Assembly (NCBI GenBank): GCA_023213395.1
Contig: CM041465.1
Span: forward strand, 37,083,741-37,147,740
Origin: Cycas panzhihuaensis
Lineage: Eukaryota; Cycadophyta
Length of the DNA stretch: 64,000 bases
Reading direction: 5' to 3'
The notes beneath the pieces are model-generated. The model worked only from the letters and a program-made list of their open reading frames with translations. It made no database searches and had not been told where the DNA came from. Positions 23,190 through 34,748 of the stretch are shown here, piece by piece; the first letter of the stretch is position 1; each line of letters begins with the position of its first letter. The translations under genes were made by a program, and so were the position numbers.

Positions 23190-23842
23190 TATCCTTTTAA
23201 CCCTATTTTGTCTCTAAGAAATTTGAGTTTGTCTTGCCCTAGAGGCTTTGTCAATATATAAGCCACTTGATTGCTTGTTGGACAATAAACAAGATCTATC
23301 TCATTGTTTTGAATTTTTTTTCAAACAAAATGATGGTGTACTTCGATGTGCTTGGTCCTGGTATGAAGTACTGGATTTTCGGTGAGCTTAATGGCACTCT
23401 GATTGTCACAATGGGGTGTAGTAGCTTCCTTTTGAGGTTCCTTCAGGTCATTTAGGAGTTGTCTTAGCCAAATTGCTTCAGTGATTTACCTTGTTGTTGA
23501 ATTGTATTCTGCCTCTGTAGATGATAATGCTACAGTTGCTTGTTTTTTGTTGCTCCTGGAAATTGGTGCTGAGCCTAGAAAGAAACAATACCCACTGGTT
23601 GATTTCCTTTGTTCCTTGTCACCTACCTAGTCTAAATCACAAAAACCTGTTAGCTGATGAGATTTTCATTTTGGAAACATCAATTTTAGTTATGATGTTA
23701 CTTTTAGATATCTCAAAATTTTCTTTGTAGCATTCCAATGTTTTGTTATAGGCTCATGCATGTATATTGATATCAGACCTACTGCATATGAAATATTACG
23801 TCTAGTAGCTGAGGTAGATGAGACTGCCTACAAGTTGTCTGT
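23190..23842 (-). pseudogene. Element F: end of RT and RNase H
   Basis: On the minus strand this segment carries the RT-end motif ISYAVGLISIYMHEP (about 23755-23790), then an ILRYLK-like word, and RNase H pieces around 23310-23540 that include a word equivalent to TKHIEVHHHFV. Several frameshifts and stops break it. G is inserted at 23842/23843 inside the block QLVGSLIYL that precedes ISYAVG, and the upstream half of the RT continues at 29382. Confidence 0.8.
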
Positions 23843-24718
23843 TGTTGGCGTTAAAATTGACTCAATGGCTGTATTGACCAAAGGGAGGCAAGTACGGACC
23901 ACGCGGAGGTACGCACGAGGCGAACAAAGTGAAAAACCAGACGTGCAGGTGCGTATGATGCGTGCACAGGCAATGCGTACCACGCAGATACGTGCACCGA
24001 TGGCGGAAACGGCGATGCACGCACGATAGTAAGGGACCGATGGAAGCCCTGAAGGCCCGGCACGTGACGGACCTAATGAAGACATTAGTTAAAGTGCATA
24101 ACTAATGATTAAAGTGAAAGGGTACCTTGGTGACAAAAAGGTATGGTTATGACTTTGGGTCATAACCTTTCACTCAAAAGGCATCAAAGGGACATATTTA
24201 ATGGTGCTTTGAGGACCATTCCAAGGTGAGAGCCGAGTGAGTCAATTCTATGGCATACTCTCAAGGGTGAGAGCCGAGTTATTCATTCCTATGTCATGTG
24301 CTCGAGGGTGAGAGCCGGATATCACGGGTACGCAAGAGTACAGGAGACAGTACGCATGACAGCCGATCGGAGCATGGATATGTGATAAGTACCATCTGGG
24401 TACGCATATGTACAAAAGGATCAGTATCGCTAGAATGCTCGTGAATGCATTCCACCTTGTGTAATTGAACTTGAATTAATAAAAGAAGAGTTATGTGGAA
24501 ATTGGTGCATTCTTGATGTGTGTTGATGATGTGCTGAAGTATGTATTGAATTTTTGTACTACTGTGTACCATTCTGTGGATTTTATATGGAATGTATGCG
24601 GAATGTATATGAATAACCATGTTGACAGTGTCCTAAAACTAGACTATAGCGCTGTGTAACCTTGACAAGTGAGCAAAGGGTATCTCGTAAGTGTAACAAG
24701 ATACCCCAGCAATCAACA
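23843..24718 (+). repeat. G 5' LTR
   Basis: TGTTGGCGTTAAAATT to AATCAACA; related to the H LTR (shared tail CCTAAAACTAGACTATAGCG and AATAAAAGAAGAG polyadenylation-like region near 24478). It holds a 41-bp tandem repeat. Confidence 0.9.
24223..24320 (+). repeat. Three 41-bp tandem repeats in G LTR
   Basis: Units starting at about 24223, 24263 and 24304 share AAGGGTGAGAGCCGAG followed by variable sequence. The 3' LTR has the same three units (about 28880-28975). The H LTRs have one unit (GGTTAGGGTGAGAGCCGGAT, about 48338). Confidence 0.8.
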
Positions 24719-24799
24719 TTGGTTCCGTTGCCTACGTCCATTGAGGAGGGACAGGGCCTAGGGGTCTAAAAAGAAAAAGCATGTGTAAAGGGCAGAGGA

Positions 24800-24851
24800 C
24801 CCTGGCTGCCAGCGTGATGGCGGGCTGTAACTAAGCCACCAGCAGCCAGGG
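24800..24851 (+). other. G leader stem-loop before gag
   Basis: Arms CCCTGGCTGC (24800-24809) and GCAGCCAGGG (24842-24851) sit between the PBS and the gag ATG at 24861. H has the same structure with 12-bp arms. Position and conservation suggest a packaging, dimerisation or translation signal (inference). Confidence 0.7.
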
Positions 24852-24860
24852 GACCTTCCA

Positions 24861-27680
24861 ATGCCACCTAAAAGGCCTTCAAGGTCGGAAGAGCCCCAGA
24901 AGGATACTTCACCTAAGGAAAAGGAGACGAGTAGACAAAGGGCACTGAGATGGTCAAAAGAAGCAAAACTCAGAAGGGCGAGGAGGTTAAGTTCGCGAAA
25001 CAACGAGACTAAGGGACAGTCCGTTGAAGGATCTGAGGCAAGTGGAGCCCAGACACCTCAGGAAGAGGAAATCAATGGCGAACACATGGTATTGACACCA
25101 TTTCAATCGAGATGATTTGTTTAGCCCGAGATTGAAGGAAGCCATCAGTGGATGAAAAACATAAAGAGATCCTAACAGAGGGAAGTATACCAGTGGAGGA
25201 CAGTCCGAAGGACCTAGGTGAACCGATAAGAAGGCGGAGGAAGGTCCCTCGGCATATTGGGAAAATAAGCTAACGAGACAATTTGTTTGAAGATTCGACG
25301 GAAAGGATCGGATCAATCTTACATTACGGTAACACCATTAACGATACAAGTTCCGGTGTAGTGGAACCAATACACATAAAAACTCCATTCAAAAATCCGT
25401 TGTTTGGGAAAGATAGTGCGGTAGTTACTCGAAGGCATCCCCAAAGGACGAAGGAGGGAAAGATCACCATCGGTGGGGAAAGTTGCAATCTCCCAAAATG
25501 GACGATTACGAGACTTTGGGAAACTAACCTTCAATGATACTTCAGACGCAGCAGAGCATGTGTATTTGTTTCAAAACCTTATTGATGTCAAAAAGATTAC
25601 GGATGAAGATGAAATCAAAGCACGCTTGTACCGAGAGGAGTACCCTTGGCTTGGTACAAGGAAATAAACAAAAATGAGCCATGGGGGAAGATTAAGAAAG
25701 CATTTGAGGAGAGATTTCAAAAGTTTCGGAGTAATGAAGCGGTGGAAATCGCATTGCGAGAAATCAGGCAGAGGCCGGGGGAATCCGTCCTAACTTACAT
25801 TAGCCGAATGAAGATTATTGCAGCAAGTATGATCAACGGGACGATCACGGATTATAACATGAAGAATTACTTCGTGAGAGGGCTGAATGAGAAGTTGCGA
25901 GCTATGATGCATGCTCATCCGCTAAAGTCATTCAAGAATGCCCAGGATCTGGCATTAGATTTCGAGATGGAAATGGATGCCCAAGCAGGAGGACAAGATT
26001 CCTTGCTGTTAAGATTGCAAGATGAGATCAGAGAGCTGAAATAGAATCAGTACAATCGACCCTTCTGCCAGGTAGGGGTAGCAGAAGAGGAGTCAGAACT
26101 GGAGACGCTAAGGAAAGAAGTAGCCCGATTGAAAATCAGAAATAATCGGGAAGAAGAAGAGACATCAAAGAAGAAAGAGCACACTGGAAGGGTGACTAAG
26201 TGGTGCCATATTTGTGAAGAAAACTCACATACCACCCGGGAATGTGAGTTGAATTTAAAAAACAGTGCGACGCACCAACAGGAGAAGTGGTGCCACATAT
26301 GTGAGGTGGATACCCACACAACTAGGGATTGTTTCTACAATTCCTGGGAAAAGCATTCGAGAGGTCGAGGTGGGAAGAGGCAACCCACCTCGGGCGTGTA
26401 TACAACGAGGCGCACTGAGCCCTCGAGAAAGAAACGATGGGAAGATGCCTCATCATCTGAGTTCGCACCTTGGAAGTCTGAATGTCCGATGAAGTTAGAA
26501 TACGAACAAAAGCCGTTCGTATGTGGTAACTGTGGCCCAAGCGACCACAAAACGGAAGATTGCAAGGGTAAAGCAAAGGCAACTAATCTAATGACGATTG
26601 TGCCAGAAACGAAGAATGTGAAATTGCAGAACAAACAAAAAGAGAAAGTGGATGAAGGATATCCAAACCCCCCAACAGAAATGGATCGGTATAAGCAAGC
26701 GAAACAAGTGTTGGATGGGTTAGTTCGGGATGAAAATATACTACCAATGGGTAAACCAGAAACAAAAAATGTTTATGTTCGGAAAAACAAACCAAAAGAG
26801 CCAGAAAAACTACCAGAGGAATCGACGACAAAACCCCAAATGGTGCAAATGGAAGAGTTGTTTAAAGGATTACCAGCAGAAGATATTCCCAGAATGTTGC
26901 TATTGATGGAGAATCTAGTGAAACAAGTTGCAGTTAACTATTCCTCTGTCTCAAGTTATTGATTGGATCAAAGGAGGAGTATTACAGAAGGGAATTACCA
27001 AAAGTTTGAAACAAGTTATACCATCATTCGACATGGATCCAATGGTAACCATGTCAGTATTGGGAGAAACATTTCCTCGAGTAATTGTGGATGGAGGAGC
27101 AGCAGTAAACGTGTTACCAGCTGCAACATGGCGTAAATTGGGAAGCCCGAAGTTGGAAGCAGCGACTTATTCGCTGAAGTTGGCCAACGAATTGTTGGTG
27201 CGACCTATGGGAAAACTAACCAACACCAAGGTGGATGTGGCAGGAATTGTCGTAAAGATCGATTTTACGATTGTGGAAACGGAGAAAGGAGCCACACCCT
27301 ACCCAGCATTACTAGGAAGGCCCTGGTTATACAAAACCCAATGTCTCCAAAGTTGGAAAGACGTAACCTTCACCTTGTTAGATGAAGAGAATAAAGTAGT
27401 ATTACCAATGTTGGGGAAGAACTCCATTGAGGTGATACCTGACAACTATTCAAGTACAACCGTTGTAAGGGAAGCAACAACTTCTTCATGTGACAAAGAA
27501 AACCTCTATCATACTGCGGAGAAGCCTACAACATCGACCCATTACCAGAAAGAAGAACCGACCTATTTTGGAGAAATTTACAATTCTTCAGATGATGAAA
27601 ACGAGATGAGATTTATGGATTATTGGCTACGGGACGATTATGAAGTCAACCCCTCATCCTATAGATGTAACCTACTTTCT
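24861..27680 (+). pseudogene. Element G gag and protease (frameshifted)
   Basis: The frame opens MPPKRPSRSEEPQKD at 24861, a basic N-terminal region. After a frame change it passes through the capsid region with KIKKAFEERFQKFRSNEAVE and IRQRPGESVLTYISRMKI (about 25650-25960). Three CCHC zinc knuckles follow: CHICEENSHTTREC, CHICEVDTHTTRDC and CGNCGPSDHKTEDC (about 26210-26570). The protease carries VIVDGGAAVNVLP (about 27080-27120), the aspartic-protease active site of Ty3/gypsy elements, and ALLGRPWLY (about 27306). Breaks fall near 25115, 25540-25670, at the TAG at 26042 and near 26930. After YVGDYVKPFYGE (about 27740) the sequence leaves the H pattern and jumps to the integrase end. Confidence 0.88.
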
Positions 27681-27808
27681 CGGAATGTGACCGAAATAGT
27701 TGCCACTCCAGAAGATAGAAATCATGGAGAATATGTTGGAGATTATGTGAAGCCCTTTTATGGAGAACCACTATGTGGAATTTCCCATTCGAGACATTGT
27801 AGACAACA

Positions 27809-28096
27809 TTGGTTAGAGAAGACCAATTCAGGGATCATAAGAAGAAATCGACAAAGCATACCACACCGAGGAAAAGGCGGAAAAGGACAAGGCACGACCG
27901 CCACGACAAGACATCGCATTTCAAGAAGGGTGATCGAGTATGGCGATTTGACAACAAATCCCAAATAACCCAAGGAGAATTGAAGATGCATTGGAAAGGC
28001 CCATATAGGATTGAGAAGGTGTACCGAAACGGCACTATCCAGTTGAAGAAACTATCGTGCCCGGCTACTACGAAATGGTCAAGGGTAGTAAACTGA
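27809..28096 (+). pseudogene. Element G: C-terminal end of integrase only
   Basis: Residues resembling the integrase C-terminal domain of H: HDRHDKTSHFKKGDRVWRFD, LKMHWKGPYRIEKVYRNGT and ATTKWSRVVN. In H the matching words are WHDRHLRKPQFSEGDQVLLYD and LKMRWLGPYIAERIFENGS. The zinc-binding and D,D,E parts are absent because of the internal deletion, so no integrase activity is possible. Confidence 0.85.
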
Positions 28097-28495
28097 AACC
28101 CTATATCAACTAGGGTGGAGCAACTTACCAGCCAAATCAGTCGGTTGTACCATAGCGTGTTGCATGAAGTTGAGGCAAAATCAAATTGCCTTGATCTAGG
28201 AGCGTGATTCGATTCGGTATGTAACATAAAATACAAAAATTAAAAAGCAGAAAAACAAGTAACTCATATCATAAGCAATATGGTGAAGCATGGAGGAAAG
28301 ATATATCATCATACGAAAAATCGAGGGAAAGTTGAACAAAACAAAGCGCCAATAGATGAGGATTTATTAACCAAGAATGGTGACCAAGCAATGACGAGCG
28401 TGAGGCGACCTTAGAACGAGAGGGGAAGAATACCCCAAAATTTGAATTTTTTGTTGAGCAAGGATGCTCAACCCAATCATGTTGACCGGGATAGA

Positions 28496-29376
28496 TGTTG
28501 GCGTTAAAATTGACTCAATGGTCAGATTGACCAAAGGGAGGCAAGTACGGACCACGCGGAGGCACGCATGCAGGCTAAACAAAGTGAAAAACCGGCGTGC
28601 AGGTGCGTATGGCAGTGCGTGCAGGAGCGAATGCGTACCACAAATACGTGCACGATGGCGGAACGAGCGGTATGCACGACGATGCGGGACCGATGGAAGC
28701 ACGGGAAGGCGCCAGACGTACGTACGGACCTAATGAAGACATTAGTTAAAGTGCATAACTAATGATTAAAGTGAAAGGGTACCTTGGTGACAAAAAGGTA
28801 TGGTTATGACTTTGGGTCATAACCTTTCACTCAAAAGGCATCAAAGGGACATATTTAATGGTGCTTTGAGGACCATTCCAGGGTGAGAGCCGAGTGAGTC
28901 AATTCTATGGCATACTCTCAAGGGTGAGAGCCGAGTTATTCATTCCTATGTCATGTGCTCGAGGGTGAGAGCCGGATATCACAGCACGCAAAATGAGAGG
29001 CGATGCGCATGACAGCCGATCGGAGCATGGATATGTGATAAGTACCATCTGGGTACGCATATGTACAAAAGGACTGTATGCTGCTGGAATGCTCAGGAAT
29101 GCATTCTAGCCCTTGTGTAATTGAACTGTTGAATTAATAAAAGAAAGAGTTACGTGGAAATTGGTGTATTCTTGGTGTGTGATGATGATTTGCTGAAGTA
29201 TGTATTGATTTTTGTACTGCTGTGTACCATTCTGTGGATTTTATATGGAATGTATGCGGAATGTATATGAATAACCATGTTGACAGTGTCCTAAAACTAG
29301 ACTATAGCGCTGTGTAACCTTGACAAGTGAGCAAAGGGTATCTCGTAAGTGTAACAAGATACCCCAGCAGTCAACA
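28496..29376 (+). repeat. G 3' LTR
   Basis: TGTTGGCGTTAAAATT to CAGTCAACA, preceded by a degenerate purine-rich stretch (AGAGGGGAAGAA at 28419, then GACCGGGATAGA). It ends at the TCTGT duplication. Confidence 0.9.
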
Positions 29377-29381
29377 TCTGT

Positions 29382-32300
29382 ACAGTGTGGCATCCGCACA
29401 TGATTCTTTTTCATCTGGAGTTAGGCTACAATTTACTTCCACGGGAGTGAAGCAAGGATTGTATTTGTCCATTTGGAACTTAGCTAGCAAATCTTTAATA
29501 TCTTTGCTTTGTCACAAGGTGATTGAGCTGCTCTCTTGATCAACTTGGATGCCCAAATAGTAATTGAGAATTCCTAGATCAATCATCTCAAACTTGTTCT
29601 CTAGTTGACTCTTTATATCAGATATTGATTCCTCATCATCATCGGTGAGAATCATATTGTCAACATATACCACTATTATGGTGATTACACCATTTCTGTT
29701 TTTTACATATAGACTTGAGTCTGAGCTGCTCCTGTGAAAACCATTCTTGCAAAGATGGTTATCTAATTTTGCATACCAGGCACAAGGGGCTTGTTTCAGA
29801 CCATATAGTGCCTTTTTGAATTTGCAGACCAGGTGCTCTTGTCCCTGTTTGATGTAACCCTCAGGTTGTGATATGTAGATTTCTTTTCTTATATCGCCAT
29901 TCAAAAAGGCACTTTTGACATCTAGTTGGTATATCTTCCAATTCTTTTGTGTCGCCTGAGCTATAACTATTCTCACCGTCTTTAGTTTGGCCACAGGTGA
30001 GAAAGTTTCTTCATAATCCACTCCTGTTGTTTATGTGTAGCCTTTTGCAACTAGCTTTGCTTTATATTTTTCTATCTTCCCATTAGCCCCTTCCTTGATT
30101 TTGTAGATCCATTTATAGTTTACAGCAGGCTTGTTAGGAGGTAGCTTAACCAATTACCAGGTCTGGTTCTTAATTATGGAGTCTAGTTCAAAACATGGCT
30201 TTCCTCCATTCAATGTGCTCCTTTGCTTCAATATATGATTGTGGCTCCACTTGACTGATCAAGACTCTATGTTTTTTACTCCTTATTTTGTGAGGGAGTA
30301 TCTCCCCTTTCCCTTTTTCAATGGTGTTGAGGTACCATTTGCGGACCTTTTTTTATTTTTTGGTTCATCTGTCCTTGATTCTTCGGATTCATCGTCTTCT
30401 GGAGTGGAATCACTGTGAGAGGCTTGAGGAGAAGTGGCTTCTTCTGAGATGTGCTCTGAAGTTATGCAGGATTCTTTTTCTACAGGAGCAGGAGTGTCTG
30501 GAGAAGATACCTGAGGTGTTTTTTCTGACTTAGATCTGGTTTTTATCCTCTTATTTATCTTCTTCATTGAAGATGACATCCCGACTTACATATATTTTGT
30601 TAGTCTTGGGATCTATGCACTTGAAAGCTTTGGAATTTTTGTTGTGTCCATCCATGATGCATTCCAAGCCTTTTGAGTCAAGTTTTTTTTTTTTTTTTGT
30701 CTAGTATGTGAACAAATGCTTGACTGCCAAACACTTTCAGATGACTAACATCTGGCTTTCTTCTTGTCCAGGGCTCCTTGGGGGTAAGATGGTCTATAGC
30801 CTTGGTTGGGCTCCTATTCAGTAAGTAGTAGATTGTGTTGACTGCTTTAGCCCAGTATGTTTTTGGAACATCTTTCTCATACATCATGCTACAAGCCATT
30901 TCCATAATGACTCTATTTTTCCTTTCTGCAACCCCATTAGATTAGGGTGTGTAGGGCATTGTAGATTGCCTTCGTATTCCATTGACCTTACAGTATTCCA
31001 AAAAGTCTTTGGAGATGTACTCGCCTCCATCATCGAATCTTATGCACTTGATTCTTTCCTCTTCCTCCAACTTTGTTTTAGCTTTAAATTATTTAAATAC
31101 ATCATAGACTTCTAATTTATGATGCAAGAAGTAGACCTAGATTTTTTTGGTGAAATCATCTATGAATGTAAGGAAGTATCTACATCCATTGATGGAGTGT
31201 GGAGTAAATGGGCCACACAAGTCAGTATGAATCAATTCTTATTTTTTTAGGGCTTGCCACTTGCTTTCTTGGAAGGGCAGCCTATGTTGCTTACCTTATT
31301 GGTAGCTTTTACATACAAAATTATTGGATGTGATTGAGGGTAGACTTTTTACTAGACCCTCTTTTTCCATATTCTTTAGTTTGTTTATGGAAAGTTGACC
31401 ATACTTCAAATGCAACATTTTATTACTATGACTCACTGTAGTACACGCTTTTACATCAAGCAAAACAAGATGCGAAAGTAGCCTATACTGGTCATTACTT
31501 TCAACCCCTTTTGTAATTACATGGCCATTATTTTTCATATCAAGGATATAACAAAATCCTTTTTCATAAAAAACAATACACAACCCCTTTTTTCTAAGTT
31601 GGGAGATAGACAACAAGTTCATTTTGAAACTAGGAACCAAGAGTACATTTCCAATTTTTTCAATCTTGTCCTCCATTTTGACGGCTATGGTCCCCACTCC
31701 TTTTATTTCGAGGGGATATTTGTCCCCTAATTCCACTGATTTGCCTGAAGAGTATGGTCACAAGCTTTCAAACCATTCTTCTCGGTTGGTCATGTGGTGT
31801 GATGCTCCTGAGTTGATGTACCGCATGTCCTTGTCCTGGAGGCTTGTTGTAAGTGCAACGATGAAGGCTGTTTCCTCTTCCTCCTCATTATCATCACCAG
31901 TCTGTTTCTTGTTGTAGTTCCCCATTGGGCGCTTCCCTCTTTGAATGTCTGCTCTCTTGATTGGGCATTGGTATGGGAATTGCCCTGATTGGCCACAGTG
32001 ATAACACATGTCAAAAGCCCTACATGAGCTTGCAAAATGACAATCTTACCGCAATTATAACAGATTCTTGGAGTAGTACTGCATCCTCGTTCTCTTGCAT
32101 CTTGCCAATGACCTCGTGATGGAGCATGACCTTCACGAGTTCTTCCTCTTCCTCTGATTCAGCCTCTGGATCCCAGGTTTAGTCTAGAGGCAAATGCATC
32201 CTCAACTTGCCTTACATCCTCATATCTTCAGTTCGCTTGCTCTTGTTGTAGCAGTAATCCTTTCAAAGTATCCATTGTTATCGTTGCTATCTGATCAGTA

Positions 32301-32796
32301 TTGGTGATGGTGTTTATTGTCACATCGAACGACTTGGGTAATTTGCTGACCACAAGTGCTACTAACTCCTGATCTGTAACTGGAGCACCCGCACTAGAGA
32401 GATCATTTCTTAGTGAAATCACTTTACGTAAGAATTCGGTGATGGTTTCAGACTCCTTCATGTGGAATTTGAACAGTTCTTCTTTTAGGGCTATTATTTT
32501 GGCCTTGTTTTTTGTCCATACAAGTTCTCTAGGCATTTCCAAATACTTGTAGTGGAGTACAAATTTTCAATAGATATAAGAAGGGGATCATATTTCAAGA
32601 TTATAACCCCTGTACCATCCTGTTCTTCATAGCTGGTTAAATTAGTTTGAGCATCCTTAGGTTTGGCTTCATCTCCTGTTACAATTCTCCAAGCATTTTT
32701 TATTCTCATAAGTGTTTCTATCTTTATTTTCCAAATATGGTAGTTGGTGTCAGTGACCTTGTCACTATCAGAAAGCATTAAGATAGATGAAACCAT
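29382..32796 (-). pseudogene. Element F gag-pol, upstream part (broken)
   Basis: Minus-strand copia polyprotein starting MVSSILMLSDSDKVTD at 32796. Gag covers NYHIWKIKIETLMRIKNAWR and FHMKESETITEFLRKVISLR (about 32230-32780). Knuckle-like sites follow: CYNCGK with its second half lost, and CYHCGQSGQFPYQCPIK (about 31955-32060). The protease box reads YINSGASHHMT (about 31800-31830), Asn replacing the catalytic Asp of IDSGAS. GAG-pre-integrase (31296-31736), decayed integrase (30678-31290) with a catalytic-region frame change, an acidic Ser/Glu-rich linker (30283-30579), and RT (29512-30282) with VVYVDNMILTDDDEES, where the YVDD box has become YVDN. The loss of both a protease and an RT catalytic Asp shows an inactive copy. 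It stops at the G insertion. Confidence 0.9.
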
Positions 32797-33541
32797 CTTG
32801 GAGAGAAAAACAGTGTTCAGACTGTCTTAGGCCGTACAACTGTACAGATTTCTATATGGTACTTGACTTGTACGGATGTTATAAGAAGTACCTCAAATCG
32901 AAGGTCTCGATGAGGTGAGTAAGGATCTGCAGTCCTTTTCTGAAAACAGATTTTGAAACGGGAGAAAACAAGCCTGAAAAGGAGGATGAGCAGCTAGGGT
33001 TTCTTCACAAAAATGCTTAAAACAAGAAAATCTTCCACAGAAAATCCTTGAAACTTGCCCAAAATTGATCGAATATAATCTATAGAGGATTTTAGAAGTA
33101 TTTTGAGTGAAAATCTAAGAGATTTTTGCCAAAAAATGAGTACCTTCTCTTCAAACCCGCGCATTGGTAAAAGTTCGAAAAAGACCTTCGAGATGCCTTC
33201 AGACGACTTCAATGCAAAAGAAAAAGTCGAAGAGGATGTCGATATCTATATTTTGGCCAAGTTTCACTTCATTATGAGTTCTTGAAATTTTCCCTTCCGT
33301 ATAGCAATACAGTTTCGCACCAGTCCGTGCGATTATGCAATTTTTCTTCTTTAGCAATCCTTTAATCTGTCTGGATCTTTCTTGGCTTCTGTCTTTACTT
33401 GAAGATCCTTCTTGGTTTCTGTCTTCACTTGAAGCCTTTTCCTCTCTTCTTCAGCTTGCCCCTCGATCGAAGCTATACTGCCTTCTTCTCACGCTCAAGA
33501 AACCCTCTCTTAATCATGCAGAGTATCCTGCTCTGATACCA
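32797..33541 (-). other. Element F leader and primer-binding site
   Basis: About 730 bases of leader without a supported gene; the PBS at 33528-33541 reads ATGGTATCAGAGCAG on the minus strand, matching initiator-Met tRNA. The overlapping ORFs 32994-33212 and 33103-33285 show no family motif. Confidence 0.8.
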
Positions 33542-33738
33542 TGTTGGATTGATGCCCCAATGATAGATGAAGAATGCTTGATTATTATTATTAAGAGTAC
33601 AAGAGTATGTATACAATTAGGGTTTGTAACCCTCTTTGAACTACCTTGTAACCCACACATTACATAATGACATGTGCCCTTCAGTTACAACCATTGAACT
33701 TCCTATAGAGACCCTAGATAAAACATTACATTCTAACA
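33542..33738 (-). repeat. F 5' LTR
   Basis: TGTTGGATTGATGCC to CATTCTAACA, 197 bp, collinear with 22981-23177. Confidence 0.92.
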
Positions 33739-33743
33739 ACAAA

Positions 33744-34388
33744 AATCATAATTTCTTAAGGAGGCATAGATGTAGGTATTTCATACATCTATGCTAGGGG
33801 ATTAATTATCCATGGTCCATGCTTCATGGCTTTAGAGGCACAATGGCAACTCATGTAAGAGGTGATCTCAAAGTCTCTTCTGTGGGAGCTCCTGGGTGTC
33901 TTTAGTCAGCAAGGAGCTTTACTTGAAAGCATGCTTTCCATTCTGAGAGAAACTGATAAGGGACTGTTTACAAATTGGTGAAGCTAATTTGAAAAGTCTA
34001 GTGTAGGTTGCTAAAGATATAATGATTAGATTTTTTCGGGCCTACCATTAGCATCATCATTTACCATAAATGGTTACCACATTCTATAGTCTATGGGTAT
34101 GCTTTCTTCATGCATGTAGGGATCTTTATTTCATCCTCTGTAGCTCATCATTCCATGATAGGTGATCACCTTATTCAGCAGTTTGAAGAGGCAGCTACTT
34201 TCTCCCCCTTTTTGGAGAGTCCTTTTTTGTTATGACTGCCTAGCATAGCAATTTCTTGAACGACTAGGGTTTAACAAGATTTATTCTAGAAGAAAATAAG
34301 GCACTCAAATTTTATCAAAAATTTCCTCAACAATTTTCATCACAAAACCCTTGAATGCATACAACATTTCACTTTGTCCTCAGCAGAA

Positions 34389-34419
<31 letters not shown>

Positions 34420-34733
34420 ATATATATATCATCACTAATTTCTTCATAAAATAAAGACTGACCAACAATATCTTCACAGGTGACAATTTCATTAGCCAAA
34501 GACTTCATAAGGCCCTATCTCACAACCTTTTTCCACATAACAAGATAAAAGGACAGAATTACCTGGTACAAAGTTTTGTCTTGTATTAACACTTGGCACA
34601 GCATACAACAGTGATGTCCTTGGGACGTCACCTTCCCAATTTAAATCCTTAATCCTGCAACCAACTTAACGAAGCCACCTTCACCCTTATCAAAAACTTG
34701 GCGAACCTACACAACAACCACCTCGACATGCAA
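33744..34733 (-). other. Element E 5' internal region
   Basis: About 1 kb between the F insertion and the E PBS. No open frame or family motif is visible on either strand. It contains a TATC/TA microsatellite at 34389-34430. Confidence 0.55.
34389..34430. repeat. (TATC)n-(TA)n microsatellite
   Basis: About seven tandem TATC units followed by about six TA units in the E internal region. Confidence 0.95.
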
Positions 34734-34748
34734 CCTGCTCTGATACCA
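34734..34748 (-). other. E primer-binding site
   Basis: The minus strand reads TGGTATCAGAGCAGG directly beside the 5' LTR, a perfect initiator-Met tRNA type PBS. Confidence 0.9.

Larger units (their letters stand above)
23843..29376 (+). mobile_element. Gypsy element G (+ strand), internally deleted relative of H
   Basis: LTRs at 23843-24718 (876 bp) and 28496-29376 (881 bp), TSD TCTGT at 23838-23842 and 29377-29381. The internal part keeps a putative PBS (TTGGTTCCGTTGCC at 24719), a leader stem-loop, gag with three zinc knuckles, protease, and only the last about 95 residues of integrase. RT, RNase H, the integrase catalytic core and the extra ORF seen in H are missing. It is best read as a deletion derivative that could move only with enzymes supplied by a relative. 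Confidence 0.88.
22981..33738 (-). mobile_element. Copia element F (minus strand), interrupted by G
   Basis: Short LTRs of 197 bp at 22981-23177 and 33542-33738 differ at about 11 sites by eye. Flanks are GCAAA (22976-22980) and ACAAA (33739-33743), a duplication with one mismatch. A PBS (33528-33541) and a polypurine tract (23178-23188) are in place. Without G the element is about 5.2 kb, normal for copia. It is unlike A-D: short LTR, short leader, and two zinc-knuckle-like sites. Confidence 0.9.

Noticed and set aside
24223-24320. Short direct repeats as a CRISPR array
   Set aside because: Three units inside an LTR with related spacers, in a plant-type genome; tandem LTR repeat.
34389-34430. 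TATC/TA tract as a regulatory element
   Set aside because: Simple microsatellite; nothing around it suggests more.
34734-34748. tRNA-like sequence (TGGTATCAGAGC) as a tRNA gene
   Set aside because: Only the 3' acceptor end is matched and it sits beside an LTR: it is a primer-binding site. The same holds for the other PBS sites.
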